A DNA stretch of 13,101 nt from Candidatus Sifarchaeum marinoarchaea. Lineage in GTDB: Archaea > Asgardarchaeota > Sifarchaeia > Borrarchaeales > Borrarchaeaceae. The position numbers and the translations under genes are program-made. This document shows positions 7,526-13,101 of this stretch, in pieces. The stretch lies in contig JAECRW010000032.1 of the NCBI GenBank assembly GCA_016294985.1, forward strand, positions 1 through 13,101. The letters run 5' to 3'. The notes under the pieces were generated by a model. That model did no database searches, was not told the origin of the DNA, and saw nothing but the letters and a program-made list of their open reading frames with translations. The number at the start of each line of letters is the position of its first letter. Within the stretch, counting starts at the first letter, position 1.

Positions 7526-7551
7526 TCTATATGTAGATAACTACATGTAGA
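7526..7551. promoter_or_regulatory. PadR operator (ATGT-N8-ACAT)
   Basis: The sequence ATGTAGATAACTACAT (7531-7546) matches the known PadR-box form ATGT-N8-ACAT and is a perfect inverted repeat with 6-bp arms. The symmetry extends to 11-bp arms with one mismatch (7526-7551). It sits 44-69 nt upstream of the padR-like start, over the transcription start predicted from the TATA box at 7557-7566. A second perfect palindrome, TTCTATAGAA, lies at 7501-7510. Confidence 0.7.
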
Positions 7552-7556
7552 CCTCT

Positions 7557-7573
7557 ATATATAAAACTTTCGC
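7557..7573 (-). promoter_or_regulatory. BRE/TATA promoter of the PadR operon
   Basis: On the minus strand, GCGAAAG (7567-7573) followed by TTTTATATAT (7557-7566) is a close match to an archaeal BRE plus TATA box. Start of transcription would be near 7536, inside the operator. The leader to ATG 7482 would be about 54 nt. This is the clearest promoter in the window. Confidence 0.65.
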
Positions 7574-7584
7574 TTTAAAAACCT

Positions 7585-7619
7585 GAAAAAAATGTTCAAA
7601 AAAGAAATAAAAAAAGAAG
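7585..7619 (-). terminator. Terminator of the por operon
   Basis: Ten nt after the porB stop, the minus strand reads successive T-tracts (CTTCTTTTTTTATTTCTTTTTTG, 7597-7619, split over two runs; another at 7585-7592). This should end the por transcript before the padR-like promoter. Confidence 0.6.
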
Positions 7620-7628
7620 TTAGGTTAA

Positions 7629-8600
7629 TCAGTACAAAGCTGATTTCTCTGAAAATTCAGCAAGTTCAAGAAGTTTTTCCCATTCTTTGTCAACATGTGC
7701 TTGTATTATGTCGAGGATCTCTTGTTTTCGCTCTGGTTTAAACAGATGTCGTAGTCTACCTTGCTGTTTCAAGTAATCTTCGATAGGAACTTTCGACATC
7801 ATTGGATTGGGATAGTTAAGGACATATTTGTATCCATTGTACACCTCATATAGCGGAAAGAACCTACTTTCAACCGCTAACCGAGCTACTTGGAAGGACT
7901 CACTAGTATCGAATCTCCAACCACGTAAGCAAGGCTGAATAACATGCACAAAAGCTGGGCCCTTGACATCAACCGCTCGTTTAACTTTTCGTACAAAGTC
8001 CAAAGGGTATGAACAACTCGCTGTAGCGCAATACTCCAACCCATGAGCTGCAACAATCCTCAGGAGAGGTTTTTTAAACTCTTGTTTTCCAGGAACTGCT
8101 TCTCCTGCGGGCGAAGTTGTCGTCCACGCTGCATGCATTGTGGCACCACTTCTCTGAATACCTGTGTTCATATAAGCTTCGTTATCATAGCAAATATAGA
8201 CAAAATCATGTCCTCGCTCAATTGCTCCACTTATTGCTTGAATGCCGATATCATAGGTTCCGCCGTCACCACCGATGGCGATCACTTCAATATCTCGTTG
8301 CGGAATTCTTCCTTTTTTCATTAACATATCAAGTCCTGATCGTACCCCTGAAGCTGTGGCAGCAGCGTTCTCGAAAGCGTTGTGAATCCATGGAACATGC
8401 CAAGCAGCGAATGGATAGATCGTAGTGGCTACTTCCAAGCAGCACGTCGCATTCACCCACATAAATGGTTTATCTGGGACTGCCTTCCCCACAAGACGTG
8501 CTATAGTGCCTGCGGCACAACCTGTACAAAGCCGATGTCCTGATGAAACTGAGCGTTCTTCTTTTGGTAAATCTGCAAGTTTAGTTGGATAATCTGCCAT
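7629..8600 (-). CDS. porB: Pyruvate:ferredoxin oxidoreductase subunit beta
   Basis: The TPP- and [4Fe-4S]-binding subunit (323 aa) of 2-oxoacid:ferredoxin oxidoreductase, catalysing decarboxylation of pyruvate in the cytosol and electron transfer to ferredoxin. The TPP motif is GDGGTYDIG (111-119) with DNEAYMNTG (139-147) after it. Cluster ligands are expected among C25, C28, C53 or C54, and C224. The stretch YMNTGIQRSGAT (143-154) and the tail with FPLYEVYNG, PIEDYLKQQGR and HLF (248-287) are typical of PorB rather than of 2-oxoisovalerate or 2-oxoglutarate enzymes, and the length is normal. It is the last gene of the operon, 11 nt after porA. GAGGTG precedes the ATG at 8600. A T-tract terminator follows. 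Assignment as pyruvate enzyme rests on these family features; activity with other 2-oxoacids cannot be excluded. Confidence 0.95.
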   Translation of the reverse strand: MADYPTKLADLPKEERSVSSGHRLCTGCAAGTIARLVGKAVPDKPFMWVNATCCLEVATTIYPFAAWHVPWIHNAFENAAATASGVRSGLDMLMKKGRIPQRDIEVIAIGGDGGTYDIGIQAISGAIERGHDFVYICYDNEAYMNTGIQRSGATMHAAWTTTSPAGEAVPGKQEFKKPLLRIVAAHGLEYCATASCSYPLDFVRKVKRAVDVKGPAFVHVIQPCLRGWRFDTSESFQVARLAVESRFFPLYEVYNGYKYVLNYPNPMMSKVPIEDYLKQQGRLRHLFKPERKQEILDIIQAHVDKEWEKLLELAEFSEKSALY

Positions 8601-8611
8601 AATTTTTCACC

Positions 8612-9802
8612 TCATTCTCCTCTTACGCCGATCCACTCAACCGGCTCTTCTACCTCTCCTTTAGCCAAGTCAGCATACAGATTGTCGTACATTGTTCTGA
8701 AAGTATCAATTGTAATATCTTTGCCTCCTAGACCGATAATGAAGTTCTTTACTATTGGACCACTTCTACCAACCATGGCTCCTGCCATATCGGCATAAAC
8801 TGGTCCTGTAGAACCAAAGGAGACTGATCTATCGCATACGCCTACTGCGCCTGCATTCTTTAGTCCAGCCTGTATGTCTTTGACAGGAAATGGTCTGAAA
8901 CAACGTAATTTCACAAGTCCGACCTTTTTCCCTTCTGCTCTTAGTTCATCGACAGCTGCTCTTCCGGTCCCAGTGCTTGATCCGATTGTCACAACAGCTA
9001 CTTCAGCATCGTCCATTTGGTATGGTTCGACGACTGGCCAGTAGCGTCCCCATCTATCACCAAAGTCCTGAATTACTTCTTTAATAACGTCTATGGATTT
9101 CAAGTGAGCCTCTTGTTGTCCACGTTTGATCTCCATATAGAATTCTGGAAGTGCTAACAGTCCTTGAGCGATCGGTGCGTCCACGTCAAGCTTATAAAGC
9201 GGATCACGTACTGGTAAGAATCCGTCCAGTGTTTCTTCGTCCTCGATTGGAAGTGTTGTAACAGGTTCAATACTATGGCTCAAGACGAACCCATCCAAGC
9301 AGTTCATTACTGGCAGGGAAACCCGCTTATCTTCAGCAATTCTAAAAGCTTGAATTGTAGAATCATAAGCCTCTTGGCAATCTTCTGCGAATACTTGAAT
9401 CCAACCGCTGTCTCTAGCTAGCATGGCATCGCTATGATCGCAGTGAATGTTGATTGGACCTGAAAGAGCCCTATTCGCTATGGTCATCACAACAGGAAAG
9501 CGCGCTGAAGCGGTAATGTAGACAATCTCGATCATGAGTGCTAGTCCTTGCGAAGCCGTAGCCGTGTACACTCGTGCACCCACAGCGGATGCTCCATAAC
9601 AAGCAGACATAGCTGAATGTTCGGATTCAACACAAATATAATCGCAGTCTAATTCTCCATCTGCAACAAATTCTGCGAGGCGTTCAACGATGATCGTTTG
9701 GGGAGTAATTGGGTAAGCTGCAATTACGTCAGGATTGCATAACTTAGCCGCTTCTGCAACCGCGAAATCTCCCATCATTCCTAAGACTTTTGCTTTCGCC
9801 AT
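8612..9802 (-). CDS. porA: Pyruvate:ferredoxin oxidoreductase subunit alpha
   Basis: The alpha subunit (396 aa), which supplies the pyrimidine-binding half of the TPP site and part of the substrate pocket. It contains AAYPITPQT (28-36) and ESEHSAMSACYGAS (59-72, with the conserved glutamate), then TATASQGLALM (80-90) and HCDHSDAMLARDSGW (120-134), all expected motifs. The C-terminal third (about 255-390) is the transketolase-C-like domain plus linker. I choose ATG 9802 because AGGAG followed by TGAT lies at the right distance. A GTG at 9811 overlaps the porD stop and would add three residues. The gene is translated directly behind porD and ends 11 nt before porB. Length and motif order are normal; no missing residue was noticed. 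Confidence 0.95.
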   Translation of the reverse strand: MAKAKVLGMMGDFAVAEAAKLCNPDVIAAYPITPQTIIVERLAEFVADGELDCDYICVESEHSAMSACYGASAVGARVYTATASQGLALMIEIVYITASARFPVVMTIANRALSGPINIHCDHSDAMLARDSGWIQVFAEDCQEAYDSTIQAFRIAEDKRVSLPVMNCLDGFVLSHSIEPVTTLPIEDEETLDGFLPVRDPLYKLDVDAPIAQGLLALPEFYMEIKRGQQEAHLKSIDVIKEVIQDFGDRWGRYWPVVEPYQMDDAEVAVVTIGSSTGTGRAAVDELRAEGKKVGLVKLRCFRPFPVKDIQAGLKNAGAVGVCDRSVSFGSTGPVYADMAGAMVGRSGPIVKNFIIGLGGKDITIDTFRTMYDNLYADLAKGEVEEPVEWIGVRGE

Positions 9803-9807
9803 GTATA

Positions 9808-10116
9808 TCACTCCTGTTCCATTTCAATTGCTTTAAGTGGGCATTCTAACGCGCAGACGCCGCATCCTTTGCAGTAATCCATATCAAACTCCAGTTCGTT
9901 TGGTTCAACCCGTATTATAGCAGCATCAGGGCATAAAATCCAGCAAACCAAACATGCTTCTGGGTTCTGACAGATTTTTTTATCTTTGTTGCGAATTGGA
10001 CGAAACGCTCTCCACGTTCCTGTTTTATAGTCTCGGGCTGTTGCTGGTCGGTCTACAATACCTCCCGGGGGAAGATCTTTCCAACCTTTCTTTCGGTACT
10101 CGTCTTGGATGGTCAT
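9808..10116 (-). CDS. porD: Pyruvate:ferredoxin oxidoreductase subunit delta (2x[4Fe-4S] ferredoxin)
   Basis: The ferredoxin-like delta subunit (102 aa), which passes electrons from the catalytic beta subunit towards soluble ferredoxin. The second cluster motif is standard, CKGCGVCALECP (C82, C85, C88, C92). The first is unusual: cysteines C49, C55, C58 and C62 are spaced C-x5-C-x2-C-x3-CP, where the family normally has C-x2-C-x2-C-x3-CP. I checked this against the DNA at 9947-9976 and the frame is clean. The N-terminal 45 residues include the WKDLPPGG and TGTWRAFRP segments common in PorD. The ATG at 10116 overlaps the porC stop by 4 nt (ATGA), with GGAGG inside porC as ribosome binding site. 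Confidence 0.93.
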   Translation of the reverse strand: MTIQDEYRKKGWKDLPPGGIVDRPATARDYKTGTWRAFRPIRNKDKKICQNPEACLVCWILCPDAAIIRVEPNELEFDMDYCKGCGVCALECPLKAIEMEQE

Positions 10117-10670
10117 GCAACTTTAACCTCCTCATAACTTCTTTTAATCGCTTCAACGTTCTTCTGGCCGACGCCACCTTTGAAAATCTCTAGAAGTGCC
10201 TCAATAAGTGAATCAAGTTTTACTAGACCTGTGACATTTACTAGTGCACCTAAGATTGCTGTATTTGCAATTGGACGCCCAATAGTTTCTAGCGCAATAT
10301 CAGTCGCATTCACAACACCCACCGTACCTTGTACGTTTAGTTCGCTTTTTACGGTAACTGGGTCAGATTCAGAGTTTATAACGACAATTCCATCTGCTTT
10401 AAGACCTTCTGTTACTGGAACTAGTTTGACCAGTGTGGGATCAATAACTGCAACAACGTCGGGAGTATAGACCGCGCTTTTTATCGTAAACTTTTCATCA
10501 GAGATCCGTGTATAGCCTTTAATTGGTGCTCCTGCTCGTTCCGGACCGAACTCTGGAAATGCTTGTATCCATTTTCCTTCAGATAGCGCTGCATTGGCAA
10601 GTAAGCGGCTTGCAGTGACTACACCCTGTCCGCCTCTGCCGTGAAATCTTACTTCTGTTATCTTTGCCAA
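10113..10670 (-). CDS. porC: Pyruvate:ferredoxin oxidoreductase subunit gamma
   Basis: The gamma subunit (185 aa), with the CoA-binding Rossmann-like domain of the family. It shows FHGRGGQGVVTASRLLA (9-25) and AFPEFGPERAGAPIKGY (37-53), both signature segments, and later NTAILGALVNVTGLV (136-150). The length is normal. It is the first gene of the operon. The start codon is TTG at 10670, supported by GGAGG at 10678-10682, 7 nt upstream; there is no nearby upstream ATG in frame with a better site. It overlaps porD by 4 nt, so translation is coupled. A TATA-like element for the operon lies near 10744-10752. Some databases call this family vorC or korC; porC is chosen to fit the porA/porB features. 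Confidence 0.93.
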   Translation of the reverse strand: MAKITEVRFHGRGGQGVVTASRLLANAALSEGKWIQAFPEFGPERAGAPIKGYTRISDEKFTIKSAVYTPDVVAVIDPTLVKLVPVTEGLKADGIVVINSESDPVTVKSELNVQGTVGVVNATDIALETIGRPIANTAILGALVNVTGLVKLDSLIEALLEIFKGGVGQKNVEAIKRSYEEVKVA

Positions 10671-10743
10671 AATTAATCCTCCGAATACTTAATCTCATTC
10701 TCTAAGAAAACTAAGTAAACTGTTTTTTTGTATAGGATGTTTA

Positions 10744-10761
10744 CTTTTTAAGTTTTTAATA
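10744..10761 (-). promoter_or_regulatory. Candidate por operon promoter
   Basis: On the minus strand, CTTAAAAAG (10744-10752) preceded by ATTAAAAAC is a possible TATA box with an A-rich upstream element, giving a start near 10722 and a leader of about 50 nt to the TTG at 10670. The match is by eye and the AT-rich surroundings offer alternatives such as TATACAAAA (10726-10734). Confidence 0.3.
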
Positions 10762-10880
10762 TGGATTTTTTTTGTCTCTCAAAAGGATACTAAATCTTGA
10801 TGTCCTTGAGTTTCATTAATCAAATAGACAATGTCACTGTCATTTTAATATTTCACGATGCTAGCAATATGATAGAAGAA

Positions 10881-10943
10881 AGAAATATTTTTCATAATCC
10901 CAAAAAAGGATTTTTAAGAACAAGAAAAAATTAGGGAAGGAGG
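10881..10943 (+). promoter_or_regulatory. Candidate promoter and ribosome binding site of the TIGR04076-type gene
   Basis: AAATATTTTT (10883-10892) or TTTTTAAG (10911-10918, after AAAAAGGA) could be the TATA box. The first gives a leader of about 40 nt; the second would put the start almost on the ribosome binding site. AGGAGG (10938-10943) is strong and lies 10 nt before the TTG start. The rest of the 283-nt divergent region shows nothing else. Confidence 0.3.
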
Positions 10944-10953
10944 AAGAGACGTT

Positions 10954-11274
10954 TTGATATATGGATTGGTCATTACTGCAAAAAAAATAACGGGAAAATG
11001 TCCTGTTTACAAGGAAAACTGGAAAACAGTTATCTGCGGGCCAAATATTGATTTAGAACAGTCAGATGCGGTTTGTATCCATGCATTTGGCTGTTTATCT
11101 ACATTTAGCGTAGCTTTGAGAGATGGCATTTCCCCTTCGTCTGTAGGCTTAGCAAAAGCAGGTAAAGAAGAAGTAGCATATTTTCAATGCTTAGACCCAG
11201 GTCCGCCTTACACGGACGGTGGAACTGTTTTGTTTGAAGTTAAACGTTTTTTGTGCGAGGATAAAGAAAAATAA
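10954..11274 (+). CDS. TIGR04076 family protein
   Basis: A 106-aa protein that fits the uncharacterised TIGR04076 family: an N-terminal beta strand, GKCPVYKENW (14-23), a central CIHAFGCLSTFSVALRDG (41-58) helix, FQCLDPGPPYTDGG (77-90), and the closing strand VLFEVKRF (92-99). Cysteines are C16, C28, C41, C47, C79 and C101. The CP near residue 16, the Cys-x-x-Ala-Phe segment and the late Cys-x-Asp-Pro are what the family conserves, suggesting metal or redox chemistry, though no function is established. No signal peptide. The start is TTG 10954, chosen because AGGAGG lies 10 nt upstream and no in-frame ATG is near; a nearby ATG (10961) is out of frame. It is divergent from por and convergent with the membrane protein gene, ending 16 nt from it. 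Confidence 0.85.
   Translation: MIYGLVITAKKITGKCPVYKENWKTVICGPNIDLEQSDAVCIHAFGCLSTFSVALRDGISPSSVGLAKAGKEEVAYFQCLDPGPPYTDGGTVLFEVKRFLCEDKEK
11258..11274 (-). terminator. Candidate terminator of the membrane protein gene, antisense to the neighbour
   Basis: The minus strand past the stop at 11291 reads CTTATTTTTCTTTATCC, a T-rich tract lying within the last codons of the plus-strand TIGR04076-type gene. If used, the two convergent transcripts overlap at their 3' ends. No T-tract for the plus-strand gene is seen in the 16-nt gap. Confidence 0.35.
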
Positions 11275-11290
11275 GAGATCTTGGCTAGCA

Positions 11291-12682
11291 TTAGACCCAG
11301 TGATCTGTTAACCCTCGATGCAGCCAAAGATAACCCAGCAACGTTGTGGCCACAGAGATTACTAATGTCACATATCCACCAAGTGTTAGGCTGCTGTGAA
11401 CAATCACATCAGCGATAGCAAATCCAAAGGCGTTTGTAATGCCAAAGACCGCCATTAAGAAACCTAGTACACATCGAGTAGCCCTTAACTTTTTACCACT
11501 TTCATTCAATTTCTTCTTATAGACAATCAGTTGAGACGCTATTGCTAAAATTACTATCGTTGGGGAGACATAACCTATCATTATGTTAGCTGTATTGATT
11601 TGCACGTCGACTGGAACGAGGACGCTGTCCATATAAGCATTTTCAGCAATTATATCAATCTTTAATATCTTATTTCCCCATTCATAAGGCGACGAGGGTA
11701 AAAACAAAGTGTCAATAAATACTACATTTATACCAGGCGATATATAGACCTCTTGCGAAATTGATTCAAATCCTAAGCCGCTCGTCCTTATTATGACGTT
11801 AAAACTGTCAGGGATACCGTTATAAATGTCAAGAGTGATTTTTGTTGGTTCTGCTTGTATGAGTTTTAGTTCTTGGACATAACTGAACAATACAGGGCCT
11901 GGTCTTGGCGGACTATCACTTTCTGTAGCAAGAAATAGGCGGAGAGTGTCTTCGTACTGATCTGTTACAGTGATTTTTGCTAGTTGCCAGTTAGCATCAA
12001 AACGGAGTTTCCAGAAACCTCCCTCTTTATAGAGAACTTCTTGAGTTGCACTCCACTCATTTCCAGTAGGTTGAATCTGTATACGATTAGCCAGTTGTCC
12101 TGTTGGATAGATTAAATCTACCCTTCCCTGACTATCTGTGTTGAATACGTTCAATGTAAAACTTTTTCCTTCAAGGAAGCGATGTACCTCTAGCCAGTAT
12201 TCAAAAGCATCTCCCTCTTCATTAGAAACCCAAAGGGCCTCAGACCAGATTTTTCCGTCTAATTCGGGAACAGATAAGGAATAACCGACTAATAAGTCAC
12301 CTGGTGGGGCTTTTACACTTTCAATTGTGATTGACCATTTTCCAATCTTTTTTGCAGAAACTGAAATTGTTGTGAGGCCTGTCTTACCATAGGAAATTTC
12401 TTCTTGCTCGTAGACTGCCCCACTGGGTTTTTCTATTTTGATTCGGATATTTGAGGCAGTACCTTTCCACCACTTGGTATCAACAGAAACAGTAAAGGAA
12501 GGCTTTGTATCGTTAATATAAATGTAATATTTTCCTGTAATCCTTGAATTACCTGATAACCCTACTACAAATAAAGAGTTATCCGCGTTAGTATCACCTT
12601 TAACTGGTACACACAAAGATGCTACTGACAAACAAAGGAGAAGCATTATAAAAAATGAATAAATTTTAATCCGAATAGGCAT
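11291..12682 (-). CDS. Signal-peptide protein with beta-rich ectodomain and three C-terminal membrane segments
   Basis: I do not recognise the family. From ATG 12682 the protein has 463 residues. Residues 1-29 are a classical signal peptide: PIRIKIYSF, a hydrophobic core, then CVPVKG. Residues 30-365 are polar and beta-rich, with strand patterns like tandem Ig- or CARDB-like sandwiches (for example TKITLDIYNGIPDSFNVIIR, 280-299). Three hydrophobic segments follow: about 368-388, 404-428 and 433-454, with a basic loop (KKKLNESGKK) between the first two. So it is probably a membrane-anchored surface protein with the ectodomain outside. The frame extends to ATG 12778, adding 32 residues, but that start lacks a ribosome binding site and leaves only 39 nt to the divergent gene. 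The preferred start has AGGAGG only 2 nt upstream, a short spacing. ATG 12715 is a third option. Confidence 0.82.
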   Translation of the reverse strand: MPIRIKIYSFFIMLLLCLSVASLCVPVKGDTNADNSLFVVGLSGNSRITGKYYIYINDTKPSFTVSVDTKWWKGTASNIRIKIEKPSGAVYEQEEISYGKTGLTTISVSAKKIGKWSITIESVKAPPGDLLVGYSLSVPELDGKIWSEALWVSNEEGDAFEYWLEVHRFLEGKSFTLNVFNTDSQGRVDLIYPTGQLANRIQIQPTGNEWSATQEVLYKEGGFWKLRFDANWQLAKITVTDQYEDTLRLFLATESDSPPRPGPVLFSYVQELKLIQAEPTKITLDIYNGIPDSFNVIIRTSGLGFESISQEVYISPGINVVFIDTLFLPSSPYEWGNKILKIDIIAENAYMDSVLVPVDVQINTANIMIGYVSPTIVILAIASQLIVYKKKLNESGKKLRATRCVLGFLMAVFGITNAFGFAIADVIVHSSLTLGGYVTLVISVATTLLGYLWLHRGLTDHWV

Positions 12683-12817
12683 ATCCTCCTTTAGAGCACA
12701 TCCTATCCTCAACATCAGCTTTATGAATCTTTCGTAAGAAAGAACGACCAAAGAAAAGAAAGCCAGATATCCTGTCAAAATTGAAATTTCCCATAAGAAC
12801 TCACGGAGTTAAAGAAT

Positions 12818-13101
12818 ATGAGCGATCTTGATGAATTAGCGAAGAATCTTAGGCTTAATGAGGGTATTACGCGGAAAAAACCAATTCAAAAAATAACAGA
12901 GATTCTTGGCTCTAAGTTACAGAATAAGTATATATTGGAAGCATATGGTGAAGACTCTGCAGCAATTAATTTACGAGAACTTGGACAAAATGACGTTATA
13001 CTATTCACGAATGATGCTATGAGATCAGAATTCGTGGAAAAACATCCACGAGATGCTGGCTATTTCTGCGTCGTTGTAAATATTAAGGACATCTATGCTA
13101 T
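12818..13101 (+). CDS. AIR synthase-related protein, methanogenesis marker 2-like (C-terminus beyond window)
   Basis: The first 94 codons of a PurM/ThiL/HypE/SelD-superfamily protein, a family of ATP-binding enzymes that phosphorylate or amidate small molecules. Visible motifs are ITRKKPIQKI (17-26), the glycine-acidic phosphate/metal-binding element YGEDSAAI (43-50), FTNDAM (63-68) in the place where relatives have a Thr/Ala-Asp-Gly, and AGYFCVVVNIKDIYA (80-94), which normally continues into Met-Gly-Gly. The N-terminal DLDELAKNLR...EGITRKKPI pattern most resembles methanogenesis marker protein 2, which also occurs outside methanogens. It could instead be a ThiL-like or other AIR-synthase relative; the substrate is not known. 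ATG 12818 has CGGAG (12804-12808) 9 nt upstream. It is divergent from the membrane protein gene. Confidence 0.8.
   Translation, partial: MSDLDELAKNLRLNEGITRKKPIQKITEILGSKLQNKYILEAYGEDSAAINLRELGQNDVILFTNDAMRSEFVEKHPRDAGYFCVVVNIKDIYA

Noticed and set aside
7629..10670. Alternative reading of the operon as 2-oxoisovalerate or 2-oxoglutarate oxidoreductase
   Set aside because: The porB tail and the YMNTGIQRSGAT segment fit pyruvate enzymes better, and all four subunits have Por-like lengths. Broader substrate range remains possible.
10671..10953. Possible control of por by the neighbouring PadR protein
   Set aside because: I searched the por upstream region for ATGT-N8-ACAT and found none. The two ATGT occurrences there are not followed by ACAT at the right spacing.

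Overview
The window comes from an archaeon with AT-rich DNA, probably an anaerobe that metabolises 2-oxoacids through ferredoxin. The evidence is a four-subunit pyruvate:ferredoxin oxidoreductase operon with fused-free subunits, BRE/TATA-type promoters (clearest at 7557-7573), T-tract terminators just after stop codons, a PadR regulator with an archaeal-style small partner gene, and a protein resembling methanogenesis marker 2. Several genes start with GTG or TTG behind good Shine-Dalgarno sites. Lineage cannot be fixed from this sequence. A Bathyarchaeia-like, Asgard-like or other uncultured lineage is a guess. Nothing here proves methanogenesis.

Layout, left to right: (1) 1-2379, minus strand, most of a bacterial-type mutS, cut at its C-terminus by the window edge. 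(2) 2532-6347, minus strand, three genes I cannot assign to a known process: a 200-aa all-helical protein, a 183-aa protein with a PRC-barrel-like N-terminus, a lysine-rich helix and a double zinc ribbon, and a 711-aa protein with a poly-glutamate N-terminus and DUF11-like beta-sandwich modules but no signal peptide. (3) 6688-7482, minus strand, a PadR-family regulator and a 64-aa partner joined stop-to-start, with a canonical ATGT-N8-ACAT operator over the predicted transcription start. (4) 7629-10670, minus strand, the porC-porD-porA-porB operon, with 4-nt overlap or short gaps. (5) 10954-11274, plus strand, a TIGR04076-type small cysteine-containing protein, divergent from por. (6) 11291-12682, minus strand, a signal-peptide protein with a long beta-rich ectodomain and three C-terminal membrane segments, convergent with (5) across 16 nt. 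(7) 12818-13101, plus strand, the start of an AIR-synthase-related (methanogenesis-marker-2-like) gene, cut by the window edge.

The best understood unit is the por operon: gamma, delta, alpha and beta together oxidise pyruvate with CoA to acetyl-CoA and CO2 and reduce ferredoxin. The operon can also run in reverse to fix CO2. The PadR pair appears self-regulated and separate from por. The most promising undescribed material is the region 2532-6347 and the PadR/partner pair, which share a C-terminal helix motif. No rRNA, tRNA, CRISPR array, insertion sequence or phage signature was seen.
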